From: Hyphomicrobiales bacterium
Lineage (GTDB): Bacteria; Pseudomonadota; Alphaproteobacteria; Rhizobiales; Aestuariivirgaceae
Assembly (NCBI GenBank): GCA_027031305.1
Contig: JALVRJ010000021.1
Location: 10,601-20,812, forward strand
Length of the DNA: 10,212 nt
Direction of reading: 5' to 3'
Part shown: piece by piece, positions 6,137-10,212 of the stretch
How positions within the stretch are numbered: the first letter of the stretch is position 1
Layout of the letters: each line of letters opens with the position of its first letter
The notes under the pieces: model-generated
Seen by the model: only the letters and a program-made list of their open reading frames with translations
Databases searched by the model: none
Told to the model about the DNA's origin: nothing
Position numbers and translations under genes: made by a program

Positions 6137-7528
6137 ATGATCCTCCTTGCGACATTGCTGGTGCTGGCGGTGGCCGCGCTGGGCTGGTGGCTGGCCCGCC
6201 GGCGCGCACGGCAAGTGGAGCTGCGCGCACACGGGCATCGCGACAGGCTGCACTCGCGCCCCGTCTACCACGGCCTGTATGTGGCCATCTGGACGGGCGT
6301 GCCGGCGCTGTTGCTGTTGCTGGCCTGGATCGTCGTGCAGGGGCCGGTGCTGGATGCGCTGCTGCTCTCCTCCCTGCCGCAGGACGTGGTGCGGGGGCTG
6401 GACGAGAACGCCCGCGCCGTGCTGCTCAACGAGATCAAGACCCGCGCCGCGGGCAACGCCCTGCCCGGCCAGCCGGCGCCTTACGTGCTGGAAGCCGTGC
6501 AGCGCCTGCTGCGCTGGCGGGCCATCGCGGACATGGCGGCGCTGGCCCTTTCGCTGGCGGTGGCGCTGGCCGGCCTGGCCTTTTCCTGGCGGCGGCTGTC
6601 GCCCTCCTTCCGCGCCCGCAAGGCGGTGGAGCGCGCCTTCACCTGGCTGATGCTGCTGTGCGCCTCGCTGGCCGTCCTCACGACGGTGGGCATCGTGCTC
6701 TCGCTCATTTTCGAAACCATGCGCTTCTTCACCATGGTACCGTTGTCCGAGTTCCTCTTCGGCCTGCGCTGGGAGCCGCAAATCGCCTTCCGCCCGGACC
6801 AAGTGGCCTCCTCCGGCGCCTTCGGCATGATTCCGGTGTTCGCCGGCACGCTGCTGATCTCCGCCATCGCGCTGGGCTTCGCCGTGCCAGTGGGCCTGCT
6901 GTCGGCCATTTACCTGGCGGAGTTCGCTTCCGGGCGCTTCCGCGCCGTGGCCAAGCCGACACTCGAGTTTCTCGCCGGCATTCCCACCGTGGTCTATGGC
7001 TTCTTCGCCATTCTCACCGTGGCCCCGGCCATCAAGCGCTTCGGCGAGGCGCTGGGCATCGCCGCCGCCCCCAACAGCGCCCTGGCGGCAGGATTGGTCA
7101 TGGGCATCATGCTCATCCCCTTCATCTCCTCGCTGTCCGACGATGCGCTCGCCGCCGTGCCCAACGCCCTGCGCGAGGGTTCCATCGGGCTGGGCGCCAC
7201 GCGCGCGGAGACCATCCGCCACGTGCTGCTGCCGGCGGCGCTGCCGGGCATCATGGCGGGTGTGCTGCTGGCCGCCTCGCGGGCCATCGGCGAAACCATG
7301 ATCGTGGTCATGGCCGCCGGCATCATCGCCACCCTCACCCTCAATCCCTTCGAGGCCGTCACCACGGTGACGGTGCAGATCGTCACCCTGCTCATCGGCG
7401 ATACCGAGTTCGACAACCCCAAAACGCTGGCGGCCTTCGCACTGGGGTTCGTGCTGTTCCTCGTCACCCTGGCGCTGAACATGCTGTCCATGCACATCGT
7501 GCGCAAATACCGGGAGCAGTATGACTGA
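6137..7528 (+). CDS. pstC: Phosphate ABC transporter permease PstC
   Basis: A 463-residue inner-membrane permease, one of the two channel subunits for phosphate. It is much longer than E. coli PstC (about 319). The extra N-terminal part contains predicted membrane segments at 1-20, 48-68 and 131-150, with a hydrophilic stretch at about 75-128. The conserved ABC-permease core begins near 170 and includes FEFLAGIPTVVYGFFAIL-like sequence around 277-293, and the EAA cytoplasmic loop around 340-370 (LREGSIGLGATRAETIRHVL), which docks onto PstB. A long form of this kind is common in alphaproteobacteria. ATG 6137 is preceded by AGGGGA (6125-6130) at 6 nt. The 3' end overlaps pstA by 8 nt, so the two channel subunits are probably translationally coupled. 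Confidence 0.95.
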   Translation: MILLATLLVLAVAALGWWLARRRARQVELRAHGHRDRLHSRPVYHGLYVAIWTGVPALLLLLAWIVVQGPVLDALLLSSLPQDVVRGLDENARAVLLNEIKTRAAGNALPGQPAPYVLEAVQRLLRWRAIADMAALALSLAVALAGLAFSWRRLSPSFRARKAVERAFTWLMLLCASLAVLTTVGIVLSLIFETMRFFTMVPLSEFLFGLRWEPQIAFRPDQVASSGAFGMIPVFAGTLLISAIALGFAVPVGLLSAIYLAEFASGRFRAVAKPTLEFLAGIPTVVYGFFAILTVAPAIKRFGEALGIAAAPNSALAAGLVMGIMLIPFISSLSDDALAAVPNALREGSIGLGATRAETIRHVLLPAALPGIMAGVLLAASRAIGETMIVVMAAGIIATLTLNPFEAVTTVTVQIVTLLIGDTEFDNPKTLAAFALGFVLFLVTLALNMLSMHIVRKYREQYD

Positions 7529-8897
7529 CCGCACGGAACAGAAGCCTTCGGAAACGGCGAAGGACGCGACGGCGGAAAATGCCGCCGCCGATATCGACGC
7601 CAATGGCCGCATCGACTGGCACAGCCCGCAGATGCTCGCGCGCCTGCGCCGCCGTCACGCCGCCAACCGGCGCATGAAGTTCATCGGCCTGGCCGCCATC
7701 CTGCTGGCGGCGGGACTGCTTTCCATTCTCGTCGGCTCGCTGCTCAAGTCCGGCCTGCCGGCCTTTCGCCAGACCTTCATCACGCTGGAGTTCGACCTGA
7801 AGCCGGAGCTGGTGAAGCCAGACAACATGCGCCGGGGCAAGTGGCGCAAGATTGTCAAGGAGGGCCTGTTGCGCGCCTTGCCAGAGGACATGCGCAACAA
7901 CCGCAAGCTCAAGCGCAAGGTGCTGAAGATCGTCTCGCGCAGCGCCCCTTACGCCCTGCGCGATCACGTGATGAAGAACCCGCACCTGGTGGGCCGCATC
8001 ATTCCCTTCGACGTGCTCGCCTCCGACCCCTATGATCAGTTCAACAAGGGGCTGCTGCCGGAATACGTCGGCGCCGGAGAGCGCAAGCGGCCAAACCCGA
8101 AACTGGGCGGGCCGGAGGTGGTGCGGGCCTTTCGCGTGTTGAAGGAACAGAAGCGCGTTTCCCTTCCCTTCAACTGGGGCTTGTTCTTCAACGCCGACTC
8201 GCGCCTGCCGGAGGCCGCGGGGCTGGCCGGCGCCATCGTCGGCTCGTTCCTCACCCTGCTGGTCACCTTTCTCATCTCGTTCCCCACCGGCATCCTGGCG
8301 GCCATCTATCTGGAGGAATTCGCGCCGAAAAACCGCTTCACCGATTTCGTGGAGATCAACATCAACAACCTCGCCGCCGTGCCGTCGGTAGTGTTCGGCC
8401 TGCTGGGGCTGTCGCTGTTCATCGGCTTTTTCGGCGTGCCGCGCTCCACCCCGCTGGTCGGCGGCATGGTGCTGTCGCTGATGACCCTGCCCACCATCAT
8501 CATCGCCACCCGCGCCGCGCTGAAGGCCGTGCCGCCGTCGTTGCGCGAGGCGGCGCTGGGGGTGGGCGCCTCGCACCACCAGATGGTCTTTCACCACGTG
8601 CTTCCCGTGGCCATGCCGGGCATCCTCACCGGCGCCATCATCGGCATGGCCCAGGCGCTGGGCGAAACCGCGCCGCTGCTGCTGGTGGGCATGAACGCCT
8701 TCATCCCCGACATCTCCAACATGGGCATCACCGAACCGGCCACGGCGCTGCCAACGCAGATCTACTCATGGGCCGACAGCCCGGAGCGCGGCTTCGTCTC
8801 GCGCACGGCGGCGGCCATCCTGGTGCTGCTGGGCTTCCTGCTGGCCATGAACACGCTGGCCATCTGGCTGCGCCAACGCTATTCCACCAAGTGGTGA
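7521..8897 (+). CDS. pstA: Phosphate ABC transporter permease PstA (with N-terminal DUF3333-type domain)
   Basis: A 458-residue partner of PstC in the phosphate channel, far longer than E. coli PstA (about 296). Residues 1-50 are hydrophilic and cytoplasmic, followed by a membrane segment at about 53-73. A large insert at about 75-225, probably periplasmic, is rich in basic residues (for example [10 protein letters not shown] at 104-113 and RKLKRKVLK at 128-136); this corresponds to the DUF3333 region seen in alphaproteobacterial PstA. The permease core follows from about 233, with [22 protein letters not shown] sequence and the EAA loop around 343-370 ([20 protein letters not shown]). ATG 7521 lies inside the end of pstC with GGGAG at 7512-7516 as ribosome binding site. 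The C-terminal [10 protein letters not shown] ending is typical of PstA. Function is secure; the role of the basic insert is unknown. Confidence 0.96.
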   Translation: MTDRTEQKPSETAKDATAENAAADIDANGRIDWHSPQMLARLRRRHAANRRMKFIGLAAILLAAGLLSILVGSLLKSGLPAFRQTFITLEFDLKPELVKPDNMRRGKWRKIVKEGLLRALPEDMRNNRKLKRKVLKIVSRSAPYALRDHVMKNPHLVGRIIPFDVLASDPYDQFNKGLLPEYVGAGERKRPNPKLGGPEVVRAFRVLKEQKRVSLPFNWGLFFNADSRLPEAAGLAGAIVGSFLTLLVTFLISFPTGILAAIYLEEFAPKNRFTDFVEININNLAAVPSVVFGLLGLSLFIGFFGVPRSTPLVGGMVLSLMTLPTIIIATRAALKAVPPSLREAALGVGASHHQMVFHHVLPVAMPGILTGAIIGMAQALGETAPLLLVGMNAFIPDISNMGITEPATALPTQIYSWADSPERGFVSRTAAAILVLLGFLLAMNTLAIWLRQRYSTKW

Positions 8898-8955
8898 AGG
8901 GCACGAGGAGGCGACATCCTGGGGCCGAACGAATTCGCACGAACGGATCGAACGC

Positions 8956-9789
8956 ATGACCATGACGAAAAACCGGGACATCACGAGACAAGCGGCCACG
9001 ACGAACGACGTCGCCTCCCCCGTCTGCGGCGGGGAATGCAAGTTCATCACTCGCGACGTCAACGTCTTCTACGGCGAGAAACAGGCCATCTTCGACGTGT
9101 CGCTGGACATTCCCGACCGCTCCGTCATGGCCCTCATCGGCCCTTCCGGCTGCGGCAAGTCCACATACCTGCGCTGCCTCAACCGCATGAACGACCTCAT
9201 CGACATCTGCCGGGTGGAGGGCACCTTCCTGCTCGACGGCGAGGACATCTATTCCGGCGCCATCGACCCGGTGCTGCTGCGCGCCCGCGTCGGCATGGTC
9301 TTCCAGAAGCCCAACCCGTTTCCCAAGTCGATCTACGAGAACGTGGCCTATGGCCCGCGCATCCACGGGCTGGCGAAGAACAAGGCAGACCTGGACGAGA
9401 TCGTGGAAACATCGCTGAGAAAGGCGGCCCTGTGGGAAGAGGTGAAGGACCGACTGGACGCGCCGGGCACGGGCCTGTCCGGTGGCCAGCAGCAACGGCT
9501 GTGCATCGCGCGGGCCATCGCCACCCGGCCCGAGGTGATCCTGATGGACGAGCCGGCCTCGGCGCTGGACCCCATCGCCACCGCCCGCATCGAGGAGCTC
9601 ATCGACGAGCTGAAGGAGAACTACTGCATCGTCATCGTCACCCACTCGATGCAGCAGGCCGCCCGCGTCTCCGACCGCACGGCCTTCTTCCACCTGGGCA
9701 GGCTCATCGAGGAAGGGCCGACGGAACAGATCTTCACCGCCCCGCGCGAAAAGCAGACGCAGGACTACATCACCGGCCGCTATGGCTGA
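8956..9789 (+). CDS. pstB: Phosphate ABC transporter ATP-binding protein PstB
   Basis: A 277-residue ABC ATPase that powers phosphate import from the cytoplasmic side of PstC/PstA. All motifs are present in order: Walker [10 protein letters not shown] (62-70), the NRMNDLI block characteristic of PstB, Q-loop VFQKPNPFP (115-123), signature LSGGQQQR (174-181), Walker B VILMDEP (194-200) with catalytic E199, D-loop SALDP, and switch histidine H230 in THSMQQA. The Cys usual in MDEPCSALDP of some relatives is Ala here. The N-terminal ~28 residues form a polar extension with a C24-G-G-E-C28 motif just before the first strand. ATG 8956 has only a poor ribosome binding site (GGAT, 8945-8948); an in-frame ATG at 8962 is an alternative. 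A strong GAGGAGG at 8905-8911 lies too far upstream to serve this start. The gene follows pstA by 58 nt. Confidence 0.97.
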   Translation: MTMTKNRDITRQAATTNDVASPVCGGECKFITRDVNVFYGEKQAIFDVSLDIPDRSVMALIGPSGCGKSTYLRCLNRMNDLIDICRVEGTFLLDGEDIYSGAIDPVLLRARVGMVFQKPNPFPKSIYENVAYGPRIHGLAKNKADLDEIVETSLRKAALWEEVKDRLDAPGTGLSGGQQQRLCIARAIATRPEVILMDEPASALDPIATARIEELIDELKENYCIVIVTHSMQQAARVSDRTAFFHLGRLIEEGPTEQIFTAPREKQTQDYITGRYG

Positions 9790-9790
9790 G

Positions 9791-9806
9791 GCGCCGTCAT
9801 TGGCGC
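9791..9806 (+). other. Small stem-loop between pstB and phoU
   Basis: GCGCC (9791-9795) and GGCGC (9802-9806) pair around a 6-nt loop, starting two bases after the pstB stop codon. Five GC pairs without a T-run make this a weak structure; it may be a chance repeat or a minor 3' end stabiliser. Confidence 0.25.
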
Positions 9807-9844
9807 GATCACGGCGGCTTGAGAGGAACACGAGCGAGAGAACC

Positions 9845-10212
9845 ATGGCCAACAGTCACATCGTCAAGGCATTCGACCGCGAGTTGCAGGAGCTGGAAAG
9901 CCACATCATCCGCATGGGCCACCTGGCGGCGGACGAACTGGAAAACGCGCTGGTGGCCCTGCGCAAGCGCAACGCGGAACTGGCGGAAGAGACCATCCTG
10001 AAGGACCGCGAGGTGGACCAGCTGGAACATCAGATCGAGGAGCGTGCCATCCAGCTCATCGCGCGGCGCCAGCCGCTGGCCAACGACCTGCGCGCCGTGG
10101 TCGCCGCCATCAAGGTGGCCCACGAGCTGGAGCGCATCGGGGACCTGGCCAAGAACATCGCCCGGCGCGTCATCACCCTGGCTCAGGAAAAGCCGCCCAA
10201 GCCGGTGAAGAA
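9845..10212 (+). CDS. phoU: Phosphate transport system regulator PhoU, 3'-truncated
   Basis: The first 122 residues of PhoU; a full protein is about 235-240 residues, so roughly half is beyond the window. PhoU is a cytoplasmic all-helical protein that connects the Pst transporter to the PhoR histidine kinase and represses the Pho response when phosphate is plentiful. The visible part is the first three-helix repeat: SHIVKAFDRELQELESHIIRM-like first helix, a helix with LKDREVDQLEHQIEE, and the metal-cluster motif ELERIGDLAKNIARR (94-108), the E-x(3-5)-D-x3-N pattern of the family. ATG 9845 follows GAGAG (9836-9840) closely. It lies 55 nt after pstB, the usual last or next-to-last place in pst operons; phoB or phoR may follow but is not in view. 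Confidence 0.96.
   Translation, partial: MANSHIVKAFDRELQELESHIIRMGHLAADELENALVALRKRNAELAEETILKDREVDQLEHQIEERAIQLIARRQPLANDLRAVVAAIKVAHELERIGDLAKNIARRVITLAQEKPPKPVK

Noticed and set aside
4782..6230. Reverse-strand open frame of about 480 codons opposite pstS
   Set aside because: It is antisense to a certain gene, and its composition (Gly, His, Asp, Val rich) is that of a shadow frame, with no domain signature.
5783..7612. Long reverse-strand open frame of about 600 codons opposite pstC
   Set aside because: It lies fully antisense to pstS, pstC and pstA ends; its translation is rich in His, Gln, Arg and Gly without family features. Long antisense frames are expected opposite high-GC genes.
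1..10212. A mobile element, defence system or novel gene cluster
   Set aside because: All nine genes belong to recognised housekeeping or transport families, lie on one strand and share the same GC-rich codon use; no transposase, integrase, repeat array or terminal repeats were seen.

Overview
The window is a GC-rich, tightly packed stretch of bacterial chromosome, most likely from an alphaproteobacterium. That placement is inferred from three things: the type of PstS protein, the long alphaproteobacterial forms of PstC and PstA, and the neighbourhood of a universal stress protein, an Nfu-type NifU protein and TsaB. All nine genes lie on the + strand. I saw no tRNA, rRNA, CRISPR array, insertion sequence, integrase or change in base composition.

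Left part (1-2293): the 3' part of a fused-membrane-subunit TRAP transporter (TAXI type, with a C-terminal DUF3394-like domain) is followed by a UspA-family universal stress protein. A perfect 8-bp stem-loop lies between them. A 414-nt gap without a convincing gene follows (2294-2707).

Middle part (2708-4676): three housekeeping or metabolic genes. They encode an Nfu-type iron-sulfur scaffold, a RutE-like flavin reductase of the nitroreductase family, and TsaB, a subunit of the tRNA t6A-modification machinery. A GC-rich hairpin sits directly on the stop codon of the RutE-like gene.

Right part (4800 to the end): the high-affinity phosphate-uptake operon in the order pstS-pstC-pstA-pstB-phoU, with phoU running off the window. 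PstS binds phosphate in the periplasm, PstC and PstA form the channel, PstB supplies ATP hydrolysis, and PhoU links transport to the PhoR/PhoB signalling pair, which is not in view. pstC and pstA overlap by 8 nt. By contrast, pstS and pstC are separated by 251 nt containing a long stem-loop and several smaller ones, a layout that fits making more PstS than membrane subunits.

I found no evidence of an undescribed system. The points most worth a second look are the structured pstS-pstC leader, the 414-nt gap, the TRAP-usp hairpin, the orphan RutE-like gene, the LLGP variant in the stress protein and a CGGEC motif at the start of PstB.
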